DNA from: Burhinus oedicnemus
Lineage: Eukaryota > Chordata > Aves > Charadriiformes > Burhinidae
Length of the DNA: 64,000 nucleotides
NCBI GenBank assembly: GCA_008921705.1
Contig: VFFE01009164.1
Span: 207,075 to 271,074, forward strand
Direction: 5' to 3'
This document shows positions 1 to 12,900 of the stretch, piece after piece. Under the pieces are notes generated by a model. It was not told the origin of the DNA and searched no databases. It was given only the letters and a program-made list of their open reading frames with translations. Position 1 is the stretch's first letter; the number at the start of each line of letters is the position of its first letter. Made by a program: the position numbers and the translations under genes.

Positions 1-774
1 TGTGTATTGTGTATTAGAAATACCTTCTCTGAAACTGATCTTGTTTTCATGTTGTGCTGAAGAACCAAAAATTTGTCAAGCAAAACTACCTCTGATCTTT
101 ATTGCGTAATATTTTTTGTTGTGACAATAAAGTGTTGTACTGTTTGGAAATATAATTATGTTTTAAAATAATGGTATGGAGAAACATATGATCATGAGTT
201 CGTCCTAAACAGAGATATGAGAAGTGTCTTAATTTCAGAAAATCCTTGGTGGTATTTGTGCTGTGTGCTTGTCTGCTATTACTTATGAAAATCTCCGTAT
301 GTGTAAACATACTGTCAATTTTTGTATTTGAAAAATACTTATTTTGGTACTGCAGTAAACACACAAAGCATGTTTTCATATCTTTTACTAGCATCATTTT
401 AATACACAGAAATAGAAAACTTTATTTTAGAATGTTTTTCTTCCCTTTCCTCTATGTTTATCAGCCAATTTACAAGATGTTATTTTTGTGATACTTGTGA
501 AACTGCTCCAAACTGATATTTCTGTATTGAATTGAGAAGGGGAAGGTTTTTTTATGTAGTGAATTATATTGACTATAATGAAATCTACGTGCAACATATC
601 TGACTATTTCTTTTAGAGACTGCAAACAAATACCTAAAGAAAATGTTTAAAAAACATAAATAAGTAACATAACTTTCCCTGTGGTTTGCATCTCTTCTAT
701 GTGTGGATGTATTCCAAAGAATGCATTTAATTTTATGTCTTTGTCTGTTTTTTTGGTTGGTTTTTTTTTGGTAG
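1..774 (+). other. Intron upstream of the first visible CTTNBP2 exon (partial)
   Basis: AT-rich noncoding sequence ending in a T-rich tract and the acceptor AG at 773-774. The preceding coding exon, with the initiator Met, is outside the window. I see no promoter, CpG island or repeat here. Confidence 0.85.
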
Positions 775-999
775 GCTCGGCGCAAAGAGGTTTTTATCCA
801 GGAGCGATATGGAAGATTTAACCTGAGTGACCCATTTCTGGCTCTTCAGAGAGACTTTGAGGCAGGTGCTGGTGATAAAGAAAAGAAGCCAATATGCATG
901 AACCCTCTGTCCATTTTAGAAGCTGTTATGGCTCATTGCAGGAAAATGCAAGAAAGAATGTCAGCTCAGTTGGCTGCTGCTGAAAACAGACAAAAGAAG
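775..999 (+). CDS. CTTNBP2: CTTNBP2 exon (window exon 1): N-terminal coiled-coil domain
   Basis: 75 complete codons, phase 0 at both ends, starting [15 protein letters not shown] and ending AENRQKK before a gtaact donor. It is part of the CortBP2 N-terminal domain, a charged helical region shared with CTTNBP2NL that mediates self-association and striatin binding in the family. The stretch [20 protein letters not shown] is highly conserved in vertebrate orthologues as I recall them. No initiator Met lies at the start and an acceptor precedes it, so this is an internal exon. Confidence 0.95.
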
Positions 1000-3900
1000 G
1001 TAACTTGCTACCAACTTTTTTTCCTTTTCCCTCTCCTGATTTGTTCTTTCGTGCCACTTTTTTAATTTGCATCTTTGTCTAATTTGGCTGTCATTGTGAG
1101 TGTTAGAATGTTAGCACTTAATTGTTATATATAGTGAAGTGCTGATTTTCTGGTGATATTTTGTGTGCACGCCTTATTTGTTCCATTAATTTAGCTCTAC
1201 TTATGAAATAACTGGTACAAGTTGATGCAGTATGTAAGTGGATAGCTCAGCATGAGCTGAGAAAGCATCATCACAATATATTTTTAAACCAGCACCATTG
1301 AAGCCTAGAGGAGCTACTGTTATTTTTGTTCTAACCTAAATAGCATAAAATAAATAATTTATTTGCATTTTATACTAGGTGGCTCTGTTTCATAAATCAG
1401 TAAAAATAAATAAAAACTCTAAAAAACCTCTTGCATATTTAGAACATTTGCTGTAAAGAGAAAAATTATTTTGGAACATTTAGGTTGCAAAAAAAGTCTC
1501 GAAGGTAAAACAATGTAATTTTGAAAGTGAATGGTTGGTTGGTTGCACAAATTTCACTAATATGTAAGAATACATTCCTAAAGCATAGCTAAATATGAAT
1601 ATGTTGGGAAGGGGGTTCTGAGAGGAAAGAGGGGTACAGTAATATAATAGAATAATCTAGACAAGGTATTTTTGAATAATTAGCAAATAAATGCTTGTTA
1701 GGCATTGAATCATCCTCACTGGGTATAAAATGGATAGAATGTCTTCAGCAGCTGTGAAATAGATTTTGGTGACAGTTTTAGATTGATGTTTGAAAAAAAA
1801 AAAAAAAAACAAAAACCCAGAAAATAATAAGACAATTGACATAAAATTGATTTTGGTAGTAATTGCTCTTCGGGAAATAATATGCACACAAAAGTACTGG
1901 CAGTATGCTGGAAATACATGCTTAAATTAAATCAGCAAACCTTTTCTTGTTATCTTAGCTCTGTTTTTTAGTTTGAGCATTCCTGCTCTGTTAAGACTTC
2001 AGAAAAACAGACACCACATTAAAAAAAAATGAATAACACTAGGCTGTATGTATGATAAAACAGTGTAATGGCCTATGTAATGAACTGTTACTTGTACTTA
2101 CCTAGCACTTCTTTTTGAGGACTCTTAAATATTAGTTTTCCTTTTCATATGCCTTGTAAGTAAGTTGAGATTTTGGGGAAGGGATTGTCTCAACATAGAA
2201 AAGAGCGAGTAAGCTTGCTTATTCCAACTGAAGAATGATACTGGAAGACACTGTAACACATCTGCCTGGACAGTTGTGTTAGTTTCTTGTTTCAGTGCAG
2301 GGCCACAAGTCTCTTCTTGTACCTAAATTCTTCATCTATCTCTGGCTTTTAGTATATGGACAGATACATGCATGTAAGATGGGCTTACATATTGAGAATC
2401 TGTCTCAAACTCAGGGTATTGATATGTAAATTCCATTTTTTTTCTTTTTTTGGCCCAAGTTTATTATGAAAGTCTGTATCTGTAAGTCTGCATGTACAGG
2501 AAGGGATGCTCTTGTCTTTTATTTCCTAGAAGAATACATGAGTTTTTTTCTTTAAATCTTAATTTTAAGTAGTTTGATGTTAATTTATTTTGCAGTTTGG
2601 TAATTACCTTAAGAAGTACCTAAACCTCTAACACACTTAATTCTGAAGTCTGTAACTTTCAAGCTAAACTTGAAAGCACTACACTTGAAAAAATGTGTGT
2701 TGCTTTGAAAGTGTGTCATTATGATTCTACCATTTTTACTCCTTGTAACAAATAGGAAATTTAAATAACATAAGATTTGAAGACAAACTGCATGGTGCTG
2801 AGCAGCTGTGTGGATGACTCTACAGAACTTACGTCTTCCTCTTTTAAAGCCAATTAGCAATGCTATTTGGAAAGGCACCCTCTTAAACTTCTTGGGTTTG
2901 TTGCAACAGATGACGTATCTCTCAGCCATCTCCATTCTTTGTCAAACCATTGATTCAGTGTTTTACCTTCCTTAGTTCCACATTTTTCCATCTGTTCTCC
3001 ATTTCTCAAATCCCTCTATGGAAGAGGGTAATGAAGGTATTTTGAGGGATTTCTAGAAATGTTCGACAAAGTAGGGTGATCCAAAAAAAAAGTTAGGCCT
3101 AGACAAATGTCAGCTAAATACAGAGCCAGCTGTACCTCCTCCCTCCAAAAGTGGTTCCTCCTTCTCTAAATGTGTGATGCCTCTATCTTCATGTTTGGAA
3201 TTGCCTCACTGTCTCGCTCTTACACTAAGTAATGAAGTCTGTGTACAGGTGTGTTTATCCTCTCTGGATATTACTGGACTTTAAACAGGCTCATACTGAA
3301 CTCTTATTCCTGGGGACATATTATCTGTGAGTATAGTGACCTTAAAAGTATTCTTTGAATAAAATTTTTATTTGATCTTAAAAAGCAAGTCATAACAATG
3401 TGCCAGAATGTAGAAAAATGAAAGAGGTGCACAAATGACTGCCAGTTATAGGCTTACCACATACCAAACACCTAATCCACAGATATCACCTCGTTTGTGT
3501 TAAGTCTTCATCCTCCTCCATCTCTTTGAATGCTTTTCCTGGAGCTGTTAATCAAAATTAATTTTGAGGTTTCCTGGGAACTCAAAACCAGATAATCAAA
3601 ATGACAGTTCTTGATTTGTCAAGTGTTTGCAGAGAAGTTAGTATTGGGATGCATGCTTAAAGATAGACAGACACGTTGGTTGGAAGAGGCCCATTGACGT
3701 GATCTAGTCTAAACTTGTGCTTAAAGCAGATTATCACCAGCAGTACATCTGGTCATCTATGAATTTGTCTAGCTGAGTGCTGAAAACCCCCAGGAATGGT
3801 AATACTGTAGAATTTCTGCAATGCTATCCTTGTGAAGAACTTTTTTCTAAGGCTGAGCCTGTTAAAGGGCAGTTTTTCATGTTACCCTTTTGTTATGGAG

Positions 3901-6900
3901 CCACACCTGTCACTACCAAGAAGAATTTGATTCTGTCATCATTGTAAAGACCCTTCAAAAGGAGTGGTATGTTGCTATTAGATCACCTCTGACTTTTTTT
4001 CACTAGACTAAGCAAGCCAAGCTCCCTCAACATTTTCTCACAAGGCATTCATTCTGTCTCTCACCTTTGAAGAGCTTTTGCTGCTTAGTTCTTTGTGAGA
4101 CACTATCATTTTTCTCAGTGTCCTTTTTTACCACTTTTCAAATCCTTCTTGGTCACATTTCCAGATGTTTACTTTACTGATACGATTTAGTGTATGCATA
4201 TAGTACACTTCACAGAAATCAGGTCGTAGTTAGTTCATGAACTCATAAGTAATTACAGCTAGTTCCAAATCTGTCATCTAAAGGAAAAAATGCAGTGTAA
4301 ATATGCAGAGGTTTTTCCTGTTCAAGATGATGCAGCCAAAACAACGGTGAGGGGGAGAGGCAGACATAGGAGACAATGTAAAATGAGCAACTAATGCTGC
4401 TTTTGTCAATTTGAAATCAAATGGAGGACTTATATATATATTAGGGATTCTTCATCTATATGCAATGCTTACAAATAAGATACTATAATAGTATGGTAAG
4501 CTGATTTCATCCCAGTTATATGTTAAAATCTGCTTGTAATTATTTGAAAGTAATATAATTTCACAACAGTTAATTATAGAACAGTCCCTCATCTGAAAGA
4601 AAAATGGAGGAATAATAAAGTATAGGAAATCTTTATAAATATATTTTCACTATGATCTTATTGCATTTCCAAGCTTTAAAAATTCTACATATTTTTCATA
4701 ATTTTTGTATCTGTTTTAACAAAAAAGAAACTGTTGGATACTCCACTGTTACTGGTGGATGCTCCACTTGTTTTGAAATGCTTGTGAAGCATCCAAATGC
4801 TGTTGGGTGCTTTGAAAAAAAACAGTGAAATGCTTGATAAAAAATAATGATTCTTCTGCATGTGAAGAACTGTGAATGAAACCATTGCTAAATACAGTGT
4901 CATCATAATAGCTTGTTAATTTAATTTGCAGCTGTACTATCATTAACATAACTGAAGAGGTGTTGTTGCTGATATGGTTTGTTTAGCGATGACTAATACC
5001 ATACCATATTTTTTATATATTTAACACTTTTTAAGAAAGGGTGAACTTAGTTTTGTGAAATGCATTGTACAGAGTGTATTGCTTAACCTGGGATGAAGCT
5101 CTAACACCCCAGTGAAGCCCCTCCACTGCTAAACAAGTTTTGAGGTATTTGAAGCCAAGATGACGTTTATAATGTAGGTATAATTTCCCATAGTGATTTC
5201 TTCCTCTTAGTTCACTGTTTCTTATAATAATTGTATGATTTCAGAAAGAAATTTTACTCTTACTATAATATACATCACTTCAATATCACCATCAGCTCTT
5301 TATGCTTTTTCCCATTCTTCTGAAGAAAATGGAAGAGAAATTTACAGTCAGGTAACATGATTAGAAATGTTGGGAGACTGAGACAGATGTTCATCTGTAA
5401 GTGTAAATTCATGCAGGATTTATTGTTTGTTCTCTCTATGTCATTTCACTTCCCTTCCTTTTTAAGCATTTTCTTGTGTTTGAATTCTACTTACCGTGTG
5501 GGGAAAAAATTATCCTGGGAACAATGCACTATAGCAGATGGGATTTATTTCTATTACAACTGCAGACTCTCTCCCTCTTGTACTCATCTCTTGATGGCAT
5601 GAGTTTCAACTCTACCCTATGGTATAACTGGAGAGTAACAAAACTGTTATTTAAAAATGGTATTTATGTTAGCTTTTGTTTAAATGCAGTTTAGTTAAAA
5701 ATAAATTGTGGACGTATCTACAGTGATGTGGAAAAAGCTTTCAGAGCTAAGAAATTTCACTTCCTATTGGAGAGGACAGGGAATAGTGTGCTGTAGCAAC
5801 AGGCTTCTGAAAAGCTATTATATTGTAATGCCTGGTTTGGGTTTTTTTGCTTTTGTGTCTGTTTGTTTGTTTTCATCTAGCAACCAAGACAATATTTTAA
5901 GCATTGACTGAGAGAGGAGATATTCCATAGCTATTACCAATCCCCTAGACCATCTTGTTTCCCACATTACAGTTTCCAGCAAATATATTCAGGACACTGT
6001 ATTGTCTTAAACTTTGAAATTAGTATCATTTTACCATGACACTATAATCTGAATCTATGATTCTTCCTTCATCTATTGAAGGGAAAAATTTATTCTGAGT
6101 AAGATCTTAAATGTACTGCTAGTTGCCACAGCTTTTTGTAGACTATTTTTTTGAGCATTGTGAAATGTTGTTATATTGTAGAAGCATGAAATGGTTTCCT
6201 GTTGCAGTCAAAATTAACTGTTCGTGTTTATGAGCACTTGGGTTTTTTTTTTTCATGGGTACCTGAAAGTATTTTTCCAGAAAAAATGTTGACTGAGAAA
6301 ATGCACTTTAGTGGTATGGTTCTGAATTGTTTTTTCTGTATCGATCTGTACATAAATATGAAGCAGAGCTGACAAGGCTAAACCAATAAAAAGAATAAAG
6401 GTGAAGGAATGCTCAGCAGTTTCTTGGGGTTTTGTTTCTTTGGTTTTTTTATCAGTCATTCAGATAAGCCATATAGGAAGCTACTGCATCAGTATGTGAA
6501 GGGAGGAGCAGGAAGAAGGAAATTAATTTTTCTTTTGTTGTTGTTTGACTTGTGTAAGTTTGCTTGGGAAAATAAGAAGCAATCTGGGTTGCATTATTAC
6601 TAGTAGGTATTTTATAAAATGGTGCGTTAACATATTTTTCCAGTGCTTTTTTAGAACAGGGTCTTTGAATAAAAGCATAATCAGCAGCCCAGATGAATTA
6701 GAGGCAATGACTATATGAATGAGGGGAAAAACTATTCTTATCCATTTTCTGCACACAGTAGGTAGTTTTTCTGATTCTAGTTTATACCATAGTTTATACA
6801 TCACCAATGTCAGTTGGACCTTCTGCTATTAGTAAGTACAGGAGGATGTTTGTGCCTGTGCCAAAACGTTGGTCTCAGAAATGAATGTCTTATTTAAAAT

Positions 6901-9900
6901 GTTAAAACAAGGTATAAGACACCTATTATGGGCATGATGGACTGTGTATTTCAACCCTCATCTCCTTTAGTCTGAGGAAGACCTAAAACCTAAACCTTGG
7001 ACAGGCTGGATCGATGGGCCGAGGCCAATGGTATGAGACTCAACAAGGCCAAGTGCTGGGTACTGCACTTGGGTCACAACAAACCCATGCAATGCTACAG
7101 GCTTGGGGAAGAGTGGCTGGAAAGCTGCCTAGCAGAAAAGCATCTGGGGGTGTTGGTCGACAGCCAGCTGAATATGAGCCAGCAGTGTGGCCAGGTGGCC
7201 AAGAAGGCCAACAGCATCCTGGCTTGTATCAGGAATAGTGTGGGGAGCAGGACTAGGGAAGGGATTGTCCCCTTGTACTCAACACTGGTGAGGCCGCACC
7301 TGGAATCCTGTGTTCAGTTTTGGGCCCCTCACCACAAGAAAGACGTTGAGGTGCTGGAGCATGTCCAGAGAAGGGCAAAGAAGCTGATGAAGGGTCTTGA
7401 GCACACGTCTTTTGAGGAGTGGCTGAGGGAACTGGGGTTGTTTAGCCTGGAGAAAAGGAGGCTGAGGGGACACCTTATCACCCTCTACAACTACTCAAAA
7501 GGAGGTTGTAGCGAGGTGGGTGTTTGTCTCTTCTCCCAAGTAACAAGCAACAGGACAAGAGGAAATGGCCTCAAGTTGCACCAGGGGAGGTTTAGATTGG
7601 ATATTAGGAAAAAATTTCTTTATTGAAAGTGTTATCGAACATTGGAACAGGCTTCCCAGGGAAGTGGTAGAATTGCCATCCCTGGAGGTATTTAAAAGGC
7701 TGGTAGACAAGGTGCTTAGGGACACGGTTTAGTGGTGGTTTTTGGCAGCATTAGGTTTATGGTTGGACTCCATGACCTTAAAGGTCCCTTCCAACCTGGA
7801 TGATTCTATGATTCATTTCTGGGCTCAAAGTTTTTTTGCAAACCTCATCTATTGCTTGTGTCTGGTTCCTTTACTGAGAAGAGGACTTTCTGTGATGTCT
7901 TTTGTCTAATTTCTGAAGAACAAGTAGCTCCTCACTCAGGAATCACAAGCATTTAATCATTTTGGGGAGTCTCTGTGTTGTCAAGGAAGGAAAGTAGATG
8001 GGCTTACTTAGTTCCTGAATTGCTCTTCAGAGATGCCTGTCTCTTTCTTTTGCTTGTATAATATTGTAGGCACTTGTGTTAGATATCACAAATAGCTTTC
8101 CTGGGACAGACAGGTTCATTTTAGGCATGCTCTCAAAGGTTAAAATACCAACGTCAGGTTAATACAAGGTTATTTTGAAAGTCTCCGTCTTGTTAATGGG
8201 AATTTTTCTTTATGCTTTCTTACAGTTGGAACTGGAAAAATCACAGTTGCAGAATCTTGAGCTGGAGCACAAAAAGCTATCAGCTCGTCTTGAAGAAGAA
8301 CGTGGAAAGAATAAGCATGTAGTATTGATGCTAGTGAAAGAGTGTAAGCAGTTGTCCAGCCGAATTGTAGAGGAAGCCCAGAAACTGGAAGAAGTGATGT
8401 CAAAATTTGAAGAGGAAAAGAAAAAGGCTACTGAATTAGAGGAGTCTCTTGCAGCTGAGAAACAAAGGAGTATACAAATGGAAGCTCAAATGGAAAAGCA
8501 GCTGTCTGAGTTTGACACAGAGAGAGAGCAGTTGCGTGCCAAACTTCATAGAGAGGAAGTGCACACCAGTGACCTCAGAGAAGAGAGAGATAAAATGATC
8601 AAAATGATTGAGCAGTTAAAAAAGGAGAATGAAAGTAAAGCTAATCTTTCTCTTAAAAGTAAAGATAAAAATAAAGATAGGTGTCTTGTTTCTGTTTCTG
8701 TTGAAACAGAAGAGCCAAGTTCAAGAACTGTTGCCTGCCAAACAGATACTGTAGTGATGGACAGTAGCACAGAAAATGCTAAGAAGTTGCCTTTGACTGT
8801 ATCTGTAAAGCCTTCTACAGTGAACCCACTAGTGTCTGGCAATACAAAAATGAATGTGTGCACCAGTGCAGCATTTGTGAAGCCTGTCATTGATAGGCAA
8901 TCTTCATCCAGCGAACTTCTCCCTCCCCCAACTCCCGTTCTTACACAGAATCAAAACAGAGTTGAGGAAAATGGACCAAGTACAGGCTCATCACCTGATT
9001 TACCGAGTAGCACTTCCCCTTTTTCAAATAGTACTTCCCCTTGCACCCCTGCAGCACTGACTGCCACAGCTCAGAATTCCTCGCTCACTTCGTCTATGCA
9101 CAGTTTGCATTCACCATCTGCCAACACTACTGGGCATCCGGGCCTAAATCCACGAATCCAAGCAGCTAGATTTAGATTTCAAGCAAATGCAAATGATCAA
9201 GACCAAAATGGAAACACAACCCAAAGCCCTCCCTCAAGGGATGTATCCCCTACTAGTCGTGACAACCTAGTTGCCAAACAGGTAGCTCGGAATACCGTTA
9301 CCCAAGTCCTTTCGCGATTCACAAGCCCTCAGAGCGGCGCTCCGTCGCGCCCAGGAACATCACATTCAATGGAAGTTGGCACTTACCCACCAGTTGGTAG
9401 AATGAGTTTAAAGACTCCCAGTGTATCAAGAATTGACAGAGGAAATCCTCCACCTATTCCTCCTAAAAAACCAGGGCTTTCACAAACTCCTTCTCCACCA
9501 CACCCACAGCTTAAAGTTTTAATGGATAGTAGTCGATCCCCAAATTCAAGTGCAAAAACTGACAGCAAAACAGTGACCTCACCTCTTTCAAGTTCACCAC
9601 AAGGAATCAGGGTAATAAATGAGGAAATTATTTCTAAGTCCTCACCTCAGCTGCCACCAAAACCTGCTATAGATTTATCTGTGGCACCTGCAGGCTGTGC
9701 CATACCAGCCATAGCCTCATCTCAGGTGGGTGCCTGGCCTTCCCACTTCCCTGGACTGAACCAACCTGCATGTTCAGAAAATTCCTTTGTCATTCCCACC
9801 ACCATTGCCTGTAGCTCCTCCATAAACCCTATTAGTGCTTCATCCTGTAGACCATGTGATTCAGACAGCCTCCTGGTAACAGCATCAGGTAAAGGGATTG

Positions 9901-12900
9901 ATATGCTACAAACTGTCTCCCTCTAAAATAATGTTTTGGTTTTCCTATACGTCTCTTGTTTGCTTTATTTATTATTTTATACCTTTCTCTTTTTTACTTT
10001 CTAAAAGCTGAAATTTTCATTTATATTTTTTCCACATTCCAGGGGTATGGGAATTCTTTTGCTGATTTAGTACTGTTATAAATTAGTTTGCTTCCTCAAA
10101 GAGGTCTCCAAATTGAAGGCTTTTTTTAAAGGTAAAGAGGACTAACATTTAAAGTAAATGGGCTGCAGTATATTAAAGAAACTCCTTTTTTTTGTTTGGG
10201 ATTTTTTTGGGGGGGTTGAGGGTTTTTTTGGTGAATGCTATTATTTTGGACTTCAGAATGCTTTCTCAGTCTGAAATAAATGTTTTGCAAATTACCTCTG
10301 CTGGTGATAGAATGATAGAATCATCTAGGTTGGAAGGGACCTTTAAGATCATTGAGTCCAACCATTTCACAGCTATCTTCCAACAAAGTTAAAGAAAACA
10401 TGATCTTCCATGGAATATGTATTTCAGTGCTTTGTGAATCTTTTAGAAAATAAGGCATAGCTGCGGTTACTGTATTCACCTATAGCACTAGATAGTTGCA
10501 CATTAATGTATGTAATTGCCTGGATAACAGTGCAATTTCAAATATATCACATTAATACCTATAGAATATGTTTCATTTTTATTTCCATTTTTTATAGTTC
10601 TTCTGGTTTTAGTTGTAGGCTTTGTTAATACTTGTGTATGGCGTCTCACATGTTTACTTCAACAGATATCAGAGTTAACAACTGTGGAATTTGATAATTG
10701 CCTCTTAGTTTGCAGTTTTTCACATGAATGTCTTGAATTTTCATCTTAAATTCTTATTACTAGCTGAGTGTGATTGCCATGTCAGTTAGGCCATTAGTCT
10801 CCCAGTATTCCAGATGTTCTCCAAGCCTCATTTGCCTTCAGGTGCTATTAGGCTTTATAATGGAATTAACATGTCATTAAAAAAATAAATCTAAGATTTT
10901 ATTAACATTCAACAAATTATTGGCAAAATCAGCTTCAAAGTGAATAGTTTTTGTAGGCAAGAGGCTGTCTCCACAAATCCTATCAGCATGAATTAGGCCG
11001 TATATTTCAGTTAGTTTTATATTAGCTAGATGATGTTTGGCAATCATTTAAGACAGTTTTTGATTATTCTTTAATAAATAAATCTTCTGTCTTAAAAATG
11101 AAATTACCACCACTTGACTTCGTAACTCCATGTGTTGTTATTGCTTAGTTTGTGCTTCAAAGTATAAACTTTTTTCTTAGAAGAACAATCAGCCTTTTAA
11201 ATAGGACTCCTCCACCAAATAGTCAATTTGGGTTTCTTATGAAATTTGTGACAGTTCTCAGATGCAATTATCAAAGAGAGGATTTTTGACAAAAACTGTT
11301 ATTTTTTTAAAATTGTGCTGGTTTATGTGTTCAGTTTGCCTTTCTTTATTTACACTCCATTCACTTGTTTTTTGAATGGATGGTAACATTTGCATTCATT
11401 TAATCCCCATATAATCCTTGCTCTGAACATTTGTCACTATTAGTATCTTGTAAGTGGCACTGCTTTTTGTGAATTTTTGCAGTCGCAAATAGGAAATGTA
11501 CCTCATAATCTGAAGTCTGCAAAGAGAGGTTGCTTAAACTCTGATTAGTGGTCTGCTGTTTTATTTTATTAATACTGAGATGTTATTTTAATACCCCTCC
11601 TTTACTGACTACAAACAGGCTCAAAGAACTTTAATAACTTTATCTGAAATATTCAGATAAATATTCAGGAGCTCCTTTGTCTTTTACCCAAACTAATGCT
11701 TATATTTTATTGCACTTATTCTCCAACACCATTTTATTTATGTTTCTTTAAGGGAAGTTAATCTATTTTGGCCAAGTGTTCTGGAAACTGCAGAACTAAA
11801 AAAACTTTGAGCAACAAATGTTATACAAGTATGGAAAGACCTTTCCTTCAAAATTTTATGCTGAGAAAAGAAATAGATTTTATAAATATATATGGAAATA
11901 GACTTTGTCTTAGAAAAGAAAAGCTAAACCAAATTTAATAACCCAGTTTTCATTAAGATAATGTGGTCAGTAATGCCTGAATTCATGTCACTTATTCACT
12001 TTCTTTTTTCAGTTTCTTTTTAAGTATGTCTATAAGTCATTAAGTATGACTTTTCTTGACATCAACAACATCTAACAAACTACAAATGCTACTGAAACCT
12101 CCTTCCCATATCTGCATTTTCATGCCCTCTAGGCACAGATTCAGTTAGTTTTATTAATGTTCTGATTTGTTTTAATCTGGTTTATTTACTTTTTTCAAAA
12201 AATGTTTAGAATTTCAATTTTACTTTCAGTTAAAGCAGAGCATGGTGAAATCTTATTCATATTTTATTGTATAGTAAGTAGTGAGCTTCAATCAGAATTT
12301 GTTAATATTTTTAAACAACAGTGCAAACCAAATTTAACATATTAAAAAAGACATTGAAAGAATCCTCCATTTTTATATTTTTTTGTTGTTTCTTTCTTCT
12401 TACTGTGGAATCAGAAGAACTGATAACAGCCTAATCACTAAAGTATTCTCTTTATTAATTTTAAAACAGTTTCCTAGTTAGCTTAGATTGCTTTAAGAAC
12501 GTATCAACAGCCTGATTTTCTGTAAGGGAGTGTCTTGGTTCTAGACAGAGCAACTAGTAAGACCAAACTTAAAATCAGAGCACTGGTTGTTTTGGTTCCA
12601 TGTTCTGCTAAATTAATGTGACGATACCTTCTTTTAGAGACAGGGCATTGTACTGCATGTTGCTCTTTTCATCCCTGGTAGGAAAAGACACTGGTTCTTG
12701 TCATTAATGTTGAACAGACTGCACATAGAGAAATTACGATGAACATTTATGGCCTGATTCAAAATCTGCGACAGTGTTTTCATTAACTTCGGCAGCCTTT
12801 GAACTGGTGCCAAAATGCTTCTGCTCTGTTTGGACTTCTACATTTCAATGGCTGTAAGACTTCAAAATGGAAACGAATGTAGGCAGTTGGATTTTCATAC

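Larger units (their letters stand above)
1000..8225 (+). other. CTTNBP2 intron (7.2 kb)
   Basis: AT-rich intron with a 17-nt poly(A) run at 1793-1809, an old antisense CR1 remnant at about 3660-4150 and a younger sense CR1 copy at about 6990-7815. The rest shows nothing I recognise; its short open frames lack any family signature. Confidence 0.8.

Noticed and set aside
8546..8890. Minus-strand frame of 114 codons opposite the large CTTNBP2 exon
   Set aside because: Shadow of the real coding frame; the protein is low-complexity and unrecognised.
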